From assembly GCA_002633005.1 (NCBI GenBank), contig NMRA01000093.1:827296-891295 (forward strand): a DNA stretch of 64,000 nucleotides. Direction: 5' to 3'. Each line of letters opens with the position of its first letter. The first letter of the stretch is position 1. The position numbers were made by a program, and so were the translations under genes. The stretch comes from Phoronis australis (Eukaryota > Phoronida > Phoronidae). Shown piece after piece: positions 41,301 through 53,968 of this stretch. A model generated the notes under the pieces. The model was not told where the DNA came from and ran no database searches. It saw only the letters and a program-made list of their open reading frames with translations.

Positions 41301-44300
41301 GAGGGGGAAATCCTACAGAGGTCTGAAAAATACCCAAAGACGTAAAGTCAAGGTTCAACGTCCTGCTTCGTGCGAGCTCAGGTAGGAATCATCAAACTCC
41401 AGGGTCAGACTCTGAGGAATATTTTTAGGAGCACGTCATTTATGCAAACATACTTTTATTGGCGAACTGTGATTGCTTATAACTTGGACCTTATTTCAAA
41501 TTGCTTGAAGTATATGCAGTGTATGTTTTCATTGGCATAGAAAATAGGTAGTTATCATAACTTTCATAAAAACACCAAATGCGTTTAAACATTTGACATG
41601 ACTTCTGCCCATGACCTACTGACTAGAGATTATGTCATATGTCCGCTATTGAATGTGTGCGATTGCACTGTTGCATTGGGGATTTTAGATGGTCTTACTA
41701 GACATTGCTTAGCAAATACGTAGTATTCACTGGGTGCTACACAAGCACATTTGATTAACCACCTCTCTTAAGGCTCTGTTGTTTTCATTTGGTTGATCTC
41801 TATAGCCTATCACTGTAAACATGTAACAAAAGATATTCCAATACAGCTGACTGAATATAACTAAGAATTTTCAGGGATATGCAGAAACTCCCAGACAAAA
41901 CAGGCTGACTTAATGAAATTTCAGAGTGGGTCAAAAGAAAGCGAGTTAGATTTGACGCCCATGGATACTACAGTAACAGTAAATACTTGTAAAAATCTGT
42001 AACAAATTTCGTAATTGCCTAAAATCGGTCAATTGTTTTATGTTTCAATGTTATGAAGAGAAATATAATGCATAAATCATGCATTTCACAATGAAGGCTG
42101 ACACATTTAAATCGGCCTCAATATTTTCTGCACGTAATGTGCCATACTTCTGTTTGATACCTTTGTCCTACTGCCAGGTACATAGAAATTTAGTTTGTAA
42201 GTTTTTATAATCAAATCTGAGTGCCTTATTTGTGAAGCCTTCACTTTAGTATACATTTTTTCTGAGCCAAAATGGACACATTGAATTCAATATATTTAAT
42301 TTTTTTTAATACAATTTTAGGAATCAAGAAAGCCTTATGCTGAAGAAGTGGCTTCTGCTGAAGTTAAAGACTTGACAATTGTTACTAAAGGTTGGGTATG
42401 GAAATTCTCAAAAACAGCAAGAAGGTACCTTTCTGGACAATTAAGTGAGGGGGCTAGAGAGAGGCCGAAAAGTCTACTCCTAGAAGATGTGTCAAAGAGA
42501 ATTTGTAACTTGAGGAACAAGTCGGGGAAAAGTATTTGCCAAAGATTACTGGCTTATACCAGAACAGGTCCAAAGTAGGAGATAGGCCACTGGAACAGTT
42601 GGATGTAGGAGAGGAAGTGGAGTATGCATTGGAAAGAGACAATCTGCGCTTTAAGATTGTAAAGGGTGTAGCATTGTAAAAATTCAAAAGGAGGAAACAG
42701 TACAGTGGCTGGACCTTTAAATACTCTGTCTTCTAAATCTAGTGGTGGCATTATTACATGTATGTCAGCACAGCCGTGTAGGGAAGTAGGCATGTGTATT
42801 GTTGCAAGCTTTGTTTGCACTAGAACTGTTGTGTGAACAGTACAAATCTAAATTTACCTGTATTGAATTTTTGTCCAGGCACCGGTCATGATCCTGGGTC
42901 AGTGGATTAAGTTGGTACAGCCCCAGGGTAATAGTACATTATTCTTTTTGTTTAGCCACTGGATTTTTTTGGTCTGACAGGATTTCTCAGTGTGGCCATC
43001 ACATTTAGACGTTTCCGGTTTCATGATTTCTGACCACTGTATTTTTTCTTTTCCTTGAAATTGTAAAATTGATCTGAAGTTATGTTTCCGCATTTTGTTT
43101 TCTTTTAGATTTTTGTTTGTAAATGAGTATTTATTACTGACATTTGAGCCGCTGTTGCAGTTAGGCTGGTTTTGTTCACTTACCTTTTAGCCTGGGTTGT
43201 AAACCCATATTCCGTCCAGGAGGTAGATTTTGGTTTAGACCATTTACTGTACCTCTACTAAGTTTTCTCAATTTGTTCCTTATTCAGATGGGTTGTGATT
43301 TCTGGAATTGTAGTGAATTGACAGTTTGCTTTTCCTAGTCAAGATCATGCTGTGTGCATAAAATCACACACTGTTAGACAAGCTATCTTATAGAGCCTGG
43401 TCTCTAGCAATTGCATATTGCCAGTTCTTTCGGAATTCTGAAATTGCTCAAAAGTGACCAGGAACTAATTCCTATTTCATGATGGTAAGTTGTCTAAATC
43501 AAAAGTTTTTTATGTGATAGTAGGTGGGTATATGTCCACTTCAAATGATTTTTTGTTGCAGTATTGAAAAGTGTTGGCACATTAGCTCTGGTGAGTCCTT
43601 GGTTTTTGGTGAATTGACCATTTTATGGTTCTCATGAGTAGTTTTGTAACTGGTCTAGTATGTATGTACAACTGTAATTGCACGGCAATTGTAATGCACA
43701 CCATGTTTGCAAAAGTATTTTTTCCACGACCATTTCATTGCAAAAATACTGTCTTACTGGAACCGACAAGCCAATTTTTCATTTTGTGATGGTTCTTTTT
43801 TGATAAGGACCCCCAAGTTTGTGAAAAAGAAAAAATGTACAGTGTTGCCAGCGATAGTGCGAAATCCCTTTTTCGCAGTGAGACTACAACACCTTCAGTG
43901 TAATTCCCTGACTTTATGGGTTTTGTGTGGTTGACTCTGTCCTGTAGCAATTGGAGTGTTGAAAAGGTCTACCGTAGAGGGCATTTTTTAGTAAAATCAT
44001 AACATTTGCACTTTTGACTGTACAGTTAATCTTTGTATTGTATAGTAAAAACATATTTTGTAGAATGCAGGTCTCTGATTGGTGTTTTATGTCTTTTCAA
44101 AAGGAATATTTTCAACCTAGATGGGTTGTTTGTGAGGCAGACAACTTTCGAATGAGATAAGGAATAAAATTGCCAAAGTTAACATGGTTTTACCTTTTAG
44201 ATGCGTCATTACTTTTGGAAAACCAGTGCAGAATTTGATGTTTACTCTTCATTTACAAGAGAAAAAACATAAACTTCATTGTCTAGAAATTTTACTCAAA

Positions 44301-47300
44301 CTACGTATTACAAGCTTGGGGATTGATATCTTAATACAACGGAATCTGAACCCGTATCATGAGCAACACAACAAAAGACATGAATATAAAAATTGGTGTT
44401 TAGGTTCCCCGGAATGGATTCATGTGCGCGATAAGAGCTACTGAGGAGCATGATAAGTTTTTGTGGATACTTTGGGATTCCCCTTCTGTAGTCATCCACG
44501 GGAAACCTGGTCGCATAGAACAGCATCGTCATTGTTCCCGTTGACGAGCATTTATCGTCGACGGTCTGATGTACGCCCATGGTTCTATACCCATGCGACC
44601 TGTGTTGTTATATCCAACTATGACACAACAAAGGAAAACAGCGATACGACCGATGGGCGATATACATGCGACGAGTTGCCATGGACAGTGGGGGAGTTTG
44701 TCTTATCATTCGAATGTTTTTAGATAACTTCAAACCCGTTAGTTCGTCAACAAAATTTCTGCGGCCTTTTTTAAAGTCGTATGAAAAATTGTGGTCATAC
44801 CACTAAATGTGTCATTCATTTGATATTACAATGCATTGCATGAACATTTGATCAACAGAAAATCTGACTTGAAGAGGTGTGAAGAAATACCCATGAGGAA
44901 ATTGCAAAGCATAACAATTGTAAATCAAAATAACCCACTTTTGTCGAGTTCATATCTATCCCTGTTGACTGAGGAGGACAAAATCGGCTTATTAAAAAAT
45001 GGAGCAGTGTATGGTATCTAGGAGTACTATAGTTCTAGGTGGTAAGTGGTAAAACATTCAAAACATTCAGGAGGAACAAACTCGTTGCAAAATATCGAAA
45101 AACATTGAGCACAATCAGATTTTACGTGGTCACGGTCTCAGATATTTGAAAATTTCTCATTTTAGTACATTTGAGGTGCCAAAATGTTTATTAACTAATC
45201 AACTGGCTGAAAAAAGTTGTTATTTTATGCAATGAAAGTAACATGTTTTGTTAACATTTTGGCCAAATTTCATCCTCACAGCAATGGGTCAGATTTGGTA
45301 TAGCAGTGGATTGAACATAACCTCAAAATGGCATAACGGGGGGCAGTGTAGTAAAACTACTAAATGAGGGTGGTGAATGGGAATTTTTTTCCAGATATCT
45401 GTGCAACAATCAACAGGCTCCACTTAACAATGCCAAGTGACTAATAGTTCAATAGCTTTCATTCAAGGAAAAATATACACAGTTCAAGTTGGACAGTTTA
45501 TAGAGCGTGAAAACATGGCTACGAAGACGTAAAATGTGATGGGGGGATAATACTGTATTTTGGGGAAATATTTTACTATTGTTTATCGATCCCATAGCAC
45601 TACCTGATTTGGTGAAAATCGCCTGACCCCCACCTTGCCGTTGGATGGCTAGTGCTCTGGTGGACAAGCACTTAATTTCACAATTAATTCAACATCAAAA
45701 AGTAAACTGATATTCTCTAATGAAGCTCAAAGAATACCCACTGGGAGCGCTGCTTCTCGTGACGTATATGGTGGTAGCAAAGTCACTGTCCTGCGTTAGC
45801 GTACAGTCAAGTGACGTTCTTCATATTGTCGGAATAAGAGATTTAAGTGCGAAATGTCGGGTCACCAGGGATACCTGTTTGAGCCGAGGCAACACAAAGT
45901 GATACCCAGTCGTCGTCGTCGTCGGACGAAAACTTACCGGTGCAACCAATCCGTATCAATAATTTACACTGGTGTGATTTTGCCATGGGCAATGTGGATT
46001 CTAGCTAGCCAGTCAGCTGCCAGCCAATACCCAGCTCTGTAAACTTGTAGGGTAGTGGTTAGTTACCGACTATAGCTGCATGAAGAATATCGTACCACTG
46101 TGTGTTGAGCTCCGTTAGACCCCAAATTTCACACAGCCCGTTAGCTACCCGTTTATAGTTGACTTATGCCCGTCACCTCGTCGTAAAACTTTGGCTACAT
46201 CAATATGTAAAGCTAACGCGGGACCGGCGGGGGTGCATACAAAATCTGGTAGTCAACCGACACTCACCTTGTTCGTTGCAGCCGTTTAAATGGAAAACAA
46301 TTAAATAAACGTCATTTTATAGCATAATTCGCCGCCTTTTGTAACAAAGAAAAGTTTCAAAAGCAGCACGATCGTGACACGGCGCACGCGCTTTTTCCTA
46401 AAATTTTGCAACGTCTTTCAGGAGATGATGACAGCTTTGCAGCAGCAAGGTTAGTTCTACAATTCGGTTTGCTGGTATACAAATACTGAAAACTTGTAAC
46501 GAAATGAAACAAGTTCCGATAATTTGTTGTGACGTATACGCAACCTATGTGCCGGCAGCGAAGAACACATGACAAAAGGAATCGGGGGAAAAGAAACTGG
46601 CCAAGGTCAAGAGACGTTATGATCGCAAAAAGCCGACTCAGAAGAACGCATCACGATATTAGCAGCAGCCGATTAACGATCACTAAATTTTCCAACATCG
46701 GTTAATAAGTTAGTTTACTCTATGAACCTGGTTCCTATAGGTTTACTCAAGGGTGAGATTAGTTTTAATGACATAAATTTGGAGTCAGATTTTATTGGTC
46801 CTCTTTTTACCCATATCGGTGCAAATCTTCACGAGGCCTAAAAAGTACTCTAAATTGATTCAAAATTCCCCCTTGAAGTTCAAATCAATTCTAACCACAT
46901 AGGTGACAATTTGAAAAAGCACAAAATGCTACTTGAAACAGAGCCTATGAGAGCTTGCAACAGATGGTGAGGGATGTAGAATTTCCTCCTCACTCGGCAA
47001 AAAATCCCCCTCTCAGAATGCACAGGCAGCTTTCACCTCGGATGAACGAGGCCTCTGAATGTTATTTTTCAGGTTGTGCATTGGACGAACGAACTAGGTG
47101 TTTTGAATATAAAATTCAACTTGTTCCAGACAGATATTTGAAACCTAGCATAGGAAATAGGTGTAAGAATTATTAAAACCAGGAAAGCAGAATTGATGGT
47201 CAAATAATTTTTAGCTTCAATTACCAGATTGTTTTTTACCTTAATAAAAATAATTTATGTAATATCAATCATTCTAACAGGTTAATGACAAATCAACTGT

Positions 47301-50300
47301 TAATCATTGTAGTCTTTACCTCACTACCAGGACCTAGGCTATGCTTGATGTTAATATTCTTGATCAACAAAATAAACCAGACGTGACTTGCACATGACAG
47401 CAAAATGCGATTAGCCACCAATGTTAAATATATTTTCAACTCGTCAAAATACGAGCAGATGACCTGGTTGGCGTTGAAAACATTTTATCAAAAATTTACA
47501 AGAAGAAACGTAACCCCGCAACACATACCTATTCCGTAATACGATCGCTGCAATTTGGTCATATTTACTTTTCATATTTCGAGCCTAGTTTTCCGAAGTA
47601 AATTATAAACATTCGCCAGACAACTCAGGTGCATTGACTTGTTCTCTTCTGTATTTTTCTGGTTAATTATGGACACATTTTTAAGATTTGATATTCAGTT
47701 TGGACACGGAAGACCAGTCGTTAACTTACGCAATGTAAACTTCGGCTATGTTTATCGCAGTGAGCCTCGCTTTGGATTTTAACGTCTGCTCCTTGAATTA
47801 GAAGTATAAAGGAGGACAAAACAGGCGTGACTAGTGATGTTCTCGTTATTACTGTCGTTACTTTCTAAATACTGGGTTTCTAGCTCTGTGACTTGATTAT
47901 GTCGATGAGTCCCTCTTCAAATGTACAATACAAGTATAGTACTGGAAATTGTCCCGACTTTTCCTCTGAAAGAGTGTGGGGATGTTTTTTTTTTTTAGTT
48001 CGTATTTTATTTACGAAAAGTAAACAATTACATCAATGAAACAGCGATTACACAACACCCACACACATTTAAGCTTCAGAAACAAGATTTAACTTATTCT
48101 ATTAATTTAAATAATTATTTAGGGTTTACCAAAAGGCTGTATTACAAGGCTTCATAGGTATCAAAAAGAGACTGTCCATTTTCATGGCAATATTGTTACG
48201 AAGGTAATATTCAAATTAATGCTATGTAGGTGGGTGTACTTTTGTACCTGAAGCACACAGGTAAATAAAATATTGACACATGATTAATATACTATTAGCC
48301 TCCGTGAGATTTTGTTGTCGCACTTGTTTAGAAGATGCGATGTAGTGACATCATTCGCAGAAAAGGGAGTCCAGCCTGGCAGACATACGACGTGTAGCCG
48401 GAAACTGCCGAAGTGTTATGGAAGCTGCTTCTTTAGAGATGTTAAGTCGAAACCCATAACATAAAGCCATTGTAGAAGCCTGTGTATGACCAATGTAGTA
48501 TTGCTAATAAGTTGTTTGTGTTGTATAGATGGAAATTTTTTGCCAGGCAGTCGAATGTATACCTACCGTGAAATTTTGTTAACTTTGTTCAACTCATCAA
48601 GCATATCAGACAGGATGCATATGGACTTAGACACTGGTACGCTGACGCTATTGGGTATAGAAGCAATCAGGAGATAGTTAACGCACTATCTCTTCAAAAG
48701 TGTTCCCCGTTGCGAGGAGTTTTCAACAGTTCGACCTATACAGCAGGTCCAGGTGTTTGAAGTATTCGATAAAACAGTTTAGTGCAAGCAGAACGCAATC
48801 TGAATAAGTATGCAGGACGAAGGGCAATGTATTCTTTATTAATCTCTTCCGTGAGTTGATTCTCTGAAAAAAATCAAGAATAATGATTTTTAAATTAAGA
48901 ATTTGGCATACTAGTAGGCTTTCTATTGTTAGAAACGGACTCCCAGTTAACAGGGCTGTAGGGGACGGAATAAACACGTACATAATTGATTTTATACCAA
49001 GTGAAAGGACATCCCAAAATGAGAGGTCATGATGCTGATGGCGGCCATGTTGAAACGTGGCCATAATTTTGAATTCCACTCGGCTCGTACTCATTCCAAA
49101 ATTAACAACTAAATTGCATGGTTGTACAGCGGTTTAAACGTTTTTCTGTTATATTCCCGACAATATTGTACGTAGCAGTGTCGTAATCGCTATCCCGCTC
49201 TGTTGCGTAGGAGCATTGCACCCAGACCTTTATACGGCATTGACAATGAGCTCATTCTCGACTGAAAACATCGTTTTTATCCCCATAGATGGCATGGCAG
49301 AAGACGCACAAAGTTGGATGTGGTTATAAGATTTGCGAAAAAGCTTATGGAGGCTACGATAGCGTCAGTAAAACATTCAGCAGAGTAATTGACAACCAGT
49401 TCTTCTTCGTGTGTAATTACTACCCCTCTTTTGGTGATCCCCACAGGTAGGTTTCATTTTACGTAGCCTTTGTCACGTTATCGAGACAGACGGTCGTAAT
49501 AAGCGGTTGCAGTGAACCGCACGACCGCAATGACGAAGAATGGCAGAAATTCAGAGGAGAATGGCATGTGGTTTGAGGATCCATTACTTTAACATATTGT
49601 TGAAGCTTTAGTTGGTGACAGTTTTTCAAATTTTGCTAGCAGATATCAAAACGTTCATGTGGAGAATTTCTCGCTTACAATGGTGACCGCTCTGATTCCC
49701 TAATCCCCAGACAACTTTTAGTCTTTGTGTGTTACAGCGAACATTTCACCCTTACGTTTTTGCTTAGACCCAGATGTCCCGCTTTTCATCATGAAGTGCC
49801 GCTTTTCAATCCAGTCGTTCAGTTTTTTCGTTCTAGAATTTCGACCGTGAGAACTGGGCAACAAATGCGCAAAATAGTATTGTTTCTTTTGATGAATATG
49901 TTATTGCCCAGGTTCCACATTCTTTAGTAACACAAACTACATGTATCAGGATCACTAACTTGTGCTTTTCGAAGAAAAATGTTTATTTCTAAACTTTTGT
50001 GAAATGTGCTGCACTGCAACCAATGTGATGAGGTGTCCACACGGCTTCTTTCAAAGCTACATAGTGGATGTTTGTCCATGTTTATCTTTCAGAAAACCTG
50101 CAAATTTTTAACAAATACTAGGAGTAGATTATTGCATTTTCATAAATGTCACTGCATTCTGAATTTTTACTGAAAACCTGTATCATCAAGCGGCACCAAA
50201 TGTCCAATCAGTTCAAACGTATGAAGGTGTTTATACCACATCATCAGCCTGGCATTTCCAATGCAACCGTTAATTAAATAACCCATTTACAGTAGCTATT

Positions 50301-53143
50301 CATTGCGCGCTGAATAACATTTTGGCTTGAGTACCCGCTTCGCAAAACTTTCGAGTCGTTGAGTTAAAGGCCTAGAAGCACACGTTTTTTACCCTTATTC
50401 AATGGTTAGAAGACATTCTAAGGAGCCATGCAATACTTATCCCATAAACAATACACAATCCGTAGTCGAAGAAAGTTTAAAGAAACGCGTCACTCACTGA
50501 GCCCAATGAGCTATACCAGGTATAGCTCATTGCTGAGCCGAAGATCACACCATCGTATTGAACAAACCGCGAAACCGGAAGTACAATTCATTCAGGAACC
50601 CAGGCAAGTATACGCCGGGTGTGCCACTGGAGCAGCGTCTGTTACCAGCCTGCAAACGGGGATAAAATAATCGACAGCGGACCTAAACTTTACTAAACCC
50701 AAAATAGGGACAATTTGCACTGAAAAACAATCTAATATACGGCATTTACTCCGCCTTTTGTAACAAAGAGAAGTCTTGCGTTGTTTTGTAACCTGCAAGC
50801 TCGTGACACGCGCACGCTTTCAATGAACTAAATATAGCTCATTCCGCGCGCCATTTCCTAAAAATGTTCTGCCTCTCTCGGGAGATGAAGACATTTTTGC
50901 AGCACCAAAGGTTTTAATTGGTGGCACCAAAATACTAAAAACGTGTCACTATATGAAACTAGTTGCGATATTTTTTGTGAAATGTACGCAACCTCGTGTA
51001 AGAGAAGAAATAATGGGGGAGCAGAAATTGGCCAATAGGTGACTGCGTCAAAAGCCGACCCAAAGGGGCGCACTACAATTTTAGCAGCAGATGAACGGTA
51101 GAACGCCAAATTTTCCAACCCCGGTAAAGAAATTAGCTTACTTAAGGAAGAGCGGTATACCTTTTTTGACACTAATTTTGTGTCAGATTTTATTTGATCA
51201 CTTTTACCCAAATCAGGACAAAGACTAAGACAGACCTTTCTTATAAGGAATTTTGTCGCCAGTCTTTGTCCTTATTCTGTTTACGGCACATGACGGATCG
51301 GCGAGGAAGTTGCACAAATGTATGCGATTAGCGCTTATTTGGTGCACCCGTACACCACGCAACGTGGCGTTTTAGCCCAGAGACTAATAACTAGCCTACG
51401 TCCAAGAAATTACACTCATATGTTGCGAAGTGAGGCTTAGGGGAAATTTCGTTGGAAGATGATGTCATATGTAGCACTTTACGCTGATTGGTTGCGAATT
51501 TCTCTGGGGCGTTCGAAGGGGCTACAAATTATGGGCGGAGTAATTTATGTCGCATTTTTGAAATACTTTCTGTGGTATGCAAGAAACAAATCATTTATTA
51601 AAAATAATTGTATTCCTGGTGTCAAAATGGTATTTAGACGCTGGAGGCTAATTTGAATTTAGGACACGCAATAATTGCATGTTCATCAAACGGAATTGTA
51701 CCGACATTTATACGCTGTGAAAAATAGCACTCACAATTTCAATAAAAACGGCATATATTTTTTAAATCTGTAACATTTATCTGAAATTTTTCTCAGTTGT
51801 AAATCGTCGATGTCCAGTTTAAATGTGGCTAACATGTCGGGATCCTTTCACTTAGATATTATACACAGTAACCAGAGTGGTAACCTAATTTAGCATACGA
51901 TAGTTTTAGCGGAAGCTTAGCACTATAACATTGTGTAGTAAGCTAGACTAGTTGCTTAAAACATGTTTCTTAGATTCACTTTATTTTCATTTTTATTTTT
52001 ATTTTGTTTAAATTCTCAATTGGTTTTGAGTAAAAGCATCATTTTTAAAAAGAATAACTCTTCGTTTTTTAAAAGGTCACGACCTCCGACCCCGGGCTTC
52101 TGACATAGAAAGTAGTTACAAAGCCGAGGAGTGTCGAGAACGGAAGATCGATTCAATGGTTATCGTTGAATATGTGATATAAATAGATCATCGTATGTTT
52201 TCAGTCGTTTTCCCTCTTACCTAGAGCTCTTGTGGATTTTGTAGAATTAACGACCTCGGGCTCTAAGTTACGGAGGATGACGACTGAAAACATGTAATAA
52301 CCTATTCATAACTCTGTATAAATACATGTACCTGACTAAATTATCTGCGGCAAATGCGTGAAACCCATTTATCTAAAGGCTTGTGTTTAAAGGTTAGACA
52401 TTTTTAAATCATTGAAATTATGTCCTTATTTAACAGCTTAGCTGAGAAATAAAAATTACTACCGGTCAACCTCAGCGTCTATGTATTTACTATAATTTAT
52501 TAATAATTGATCTTCTGGTTCTGGTATGATCATGGGGGGACTGAAAACGTGCTTTCTAATGAAAGGGCTCTTATGCAATTCGCTTGAAAATGGCGGAGTT
52601 TCAAAAATTTTTAATGACAGTAAATTTCATAGCAAATACACACGCGGAAACAAAGGAATGTAAATAACTCTCACGCATGCGTGGCGCAACCTCAGCGGTC
52701 CCGAGATCGGAGTTAGCATTCTAGGGCTAGAATTCTATGCAAAAATTGACTTCACTAAGCTGTTAAGATTACCCCCATGAAAAATACTTAAGTTACCTAG
52801 TGAACATGATACAATTAATCCCTGAAACTTGCTTCACATTTAATGATTCGTTTCTTAATCATGATCCAAAAATGGTATTCGTTGTGTTTATAGTTAACCA
52901 ACGTTGGTAGCTATTTAATGATACAATTTTTCTGACTGTAATACTATTCGCTTTTCTCATGAAAATTGTGGACGTTGTAAAATTTCGTAATCTGTTAATT
53001 TCATAATTTTTGAAGTATGGGCTTCGGCATGGCCCTTTGAATGATTTTTATTATTATGAAAATTATGATGGCAAATTAACGTATTCAGCAATGTTATTTT
53101 CATTCCAGTTACAATCGTGAGGGCTCCCGACCATATGGCCCAG
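38141..53143 (+). CDS. CAP-domain (CRISP/antigen 5/PR-1) protein, three exons, partial gene
   Basis: CAP proteins are mostly secreted alpha-beta-alpha sandwich proteins with roles in defence, reproduction or lipid/ligand binding. Three exons with matching phases (0 between 1 and 2, 2 between 2 and 3, 1 out) give about 121 residues. They run from the middle of the domain through CGHYLQMAWQKTHKVGCG, the CAP signature with its His, to VCNYYPSFGD and the short hinge YNREGSRPYGPG. The N-terminal exons (signal peptide, first His and GEN motif) and any C-terminal Cys-rich exon are not found. Introns are 10,975 and 3,662 bp. It may be a working gene split by assembly problems or an ageing copy, though no stop or shift is seen in the exons. 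Not enough remains to choose between GLIPR1-like, PI16-like or other subfamilies. Confidence 0.85.
38834..39570. repeat. Dispersed repeat family R1, copy 1
   Basis: Begins GTGGAGAATTTCTGGCTTAC and aligns, with substitutions and small gaps, to 58253-59030 over most of its length (shared landmarks: GATTCCCTAAGCCCC, GTGGAGAGTAGTTTTA, CCTGTCTCCTTTTTT). No coding capacity seen. Confidence 0.8.
40506..40550. repeat. (ATT)n microsatellite
   Basis: Imperfect run of ATT triplets interrupted by single GATT and ACT units. Confidence 0.85.
42319..42679 (+). pseudogene. Open stretch of unknown protein, frameshifted
   Basis: After an acceptor-like TTTTAG the frame ESRKPYAEEVASAEVKD...KGWVWKFSKTARRYLSGQL runs to a stop at 42579. 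From about 42503 a second frame (EEQVGEKYLPKITGLYQNRS...VEYALERDNLRFKIVKGVAL) continues to TAA at 42677-42679. Charged, codon-like composition across a single shift suggests a broken gene or transposon remnant. I do not recognise the protein. Confidence 0.35.
42690..46320. other. CAP intron a, middle part
   Basis: About 3.6 kb of AT-rich sequence. I find no recognised exon, RNA or element. The frames at 44308-44723 on both strands overlap each other and have no signature. Confidence 0.5.
46322..46830. repeat. Dispersed repeat family R2, copy 1
   Basis: Aligns in the same direction with 50741-51225. Shared landmarks are CCGCCTTTTGTAACAAAGA, TCGTGACACG, AAAAGCCGAC and GTCAGATTTTATT. The copies are clearly diverged, so this is an old interspersed repeat and not a recent duplication. 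Confidence 0.75.
46840..49288. other. CAP intron a, right part
   Basis: No gene or element recognised. The frame at 48723-49094 on the minus strand is open for 123 codons but has no known signature and lies just before CAP exon b. Confidence 0.5.
49289..49446 (+). CDS. CAP gene exon b (CAP signature strands)
   Basis: After CCCCATAG it reads MAWQKTHKVGCGYKICEKAY, GGYDSVSKTFSRVIDNQFFF, then VCNYYPSFGDPH. (V/M)-W--T--VGCG--(I/A)C and (F/Y)-VCNY-P are the two best-conserved CAP strands. 52 codons plus two bases. Donor GTAGGT. Confidence 0.9.
49657..49721. repeat. Dispersed repeat family R1, copy 3 (fragment)
   Basis: A 65-bp match to the left end of R1 (GTGGAGAATTTCTCGCTTAC through CCCCAGACAACTTTTAG). 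Confidence 0.8.
50504..50532. repeat. Perfect short palindrome
   Basis: Arms CAATGAGCTATACC and GGTATAGCTCATTG, 14 bp each, separated by one base. It would extrude a near loop-less cruciform, or it may mark the centre of a larger decayed inverted repeat. Confidence 0.9.
50741..51225. repeat. Dispersed repeat family R2, copy 2
   Basis: Direct-orientation relative of 46322-46830. Both copies sit in introns of the CAP gene, about 4.4 kb apart. Confidence 0.75.
51230..53108. other. CAP intron b, no feature seen
   Basis: AT-rich sequence with no gene, RNA or repeat that I can support. Confidence 0.5.
53109..53143 (+). CDS. CAP gene exon c (35-bp hinge exon)
   Basis: One base completes Ser/Arg, then YNREGSRPYGP plus one base, between TTCCAG and GTTTGT. 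After the CNY-P strand CAP proteins usually have G-------PY--G(P), which this supplies in the right phase. At 35 bp the exon is very short, so the call is less certain than the other two. Confidence 0.65.
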
Positions 53144-53585
53144 GTTTGTATAATTATGTAGCGGTGATAGAAATTTCATCTAGATCATTACCTTGGTAAT
53201 AACGTACTCTTCGCTTGATAGTGAGCCATGTGCACAACTTCTAGAACATATTCTGCTCTTTACGGATTTGAAAAGGTCTTGTTTCCTAATCTAAGGGACA
53301 ACAGAAAACAATCCACATGCCCCGACAAAATGATTTCTTCTTCTGAATCACAGACCGTAAGTATACACTAACAATAAATCAATAGAAGAAGGCCGCACAT
53401 ATGTTATTAGTGGCACGCATTATTGAGGCAATTAAGGGATTAAAGAGTTCCCACCATGCATTTTCTTACTTTTTCAGGTTTCAGTTAGCTAATATGAATC
53501 GTATACCATAAAATCTTGCTAAATAGGCACTTTTTATGCCAAATAGTGGCTTGTTAATTTTGAAGAAAAATTACTTATTTCTAAG

Positions 53586-53597
53586 TTTCCCGCCAAA
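53586..53597 (+). promoter_or_regulatory. Perfect E2F-type site TTTCCCGCCAAA
   Basis: Matches the canonical E2F/DP consensus exactly and overlaps the start codon of the 123-codon frame. A chance match is possible. No other promoter element is evident nearby. Confidence 0.35.
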
Positions 53598-53968
53598 TGA
53601 TGCAATGGGTGGAAGACGGTTGGCCGCTTGACAATCATTTGCAATATCGGAACACTGCAGGTCAGAAGACAATTACAATATTAGGCGAGAATTGGCCAAT
53701 TATTATGCAGACAGAGAGGAGAGTGGATATGGGCACTTATACTCAAGTACTTGAAGAATCAGACAATGAATTCGATTTCCCATTTAGCGAACTTTCGTCG
53801 GGTTTCAGGCCGTATGAACTCGACCCACTTGCACGAGAAATGACATATGTGAGCCACAACCAACTCTACCAAGTGGTGCACTACTCACAAAATAGACACT
53901 TAATAATTACTGACAAAGGCCACAGGCAACCTGGGTTACTCGTATTCACTATTGCCGTGATGGAATGA
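53597..53968 (+). CDS. 123-codon open frame of unknown function, copy A
   Basis: Starts at an ATG-ATG pair preceded by CCGCCAA and ends in TGA. The composition is protein-like (MMQWVEDGWPLDNHLQYRNT at the start, ELSSGFRPYELDPLAREMTY in the middle) and acidic, with no signal peptide, membrane segment or motif I recognise. It may be a first exon, a small protein or a transposon piece. The second copy at 60373-60744 encodes the same protein. Confidence 0.35.
   Translation: MMQWVEDGWPLDNHLQYRNTAGQKTITILGENWPIIMQTERRVDMGTYTQVLEESDNEFDFPFSELSSGFRPYELDPLAREMTYVSHNQLYQVVHYSQNRHLIITDKGHRQPGLLVFTIAVME

Larger units (their letters stand above)
38314..42318. other. CAP intron a, left part
   Basis: Apart from the dispersed repeat at 38834-39570 and an (ATT)n tract at 40506-40550, I see no gene, RNA or clear element. 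Several 60-100-codon frames lack any family signature. Confidence 0.6.

Noticed and set aside
48723-49094. Minus-strand frame of 123 codons
   Set aside because: No domain, no splice partners and Leu/Ile/Ser-rich low-information composition. Open by chance in AT-rich DNA is possible.
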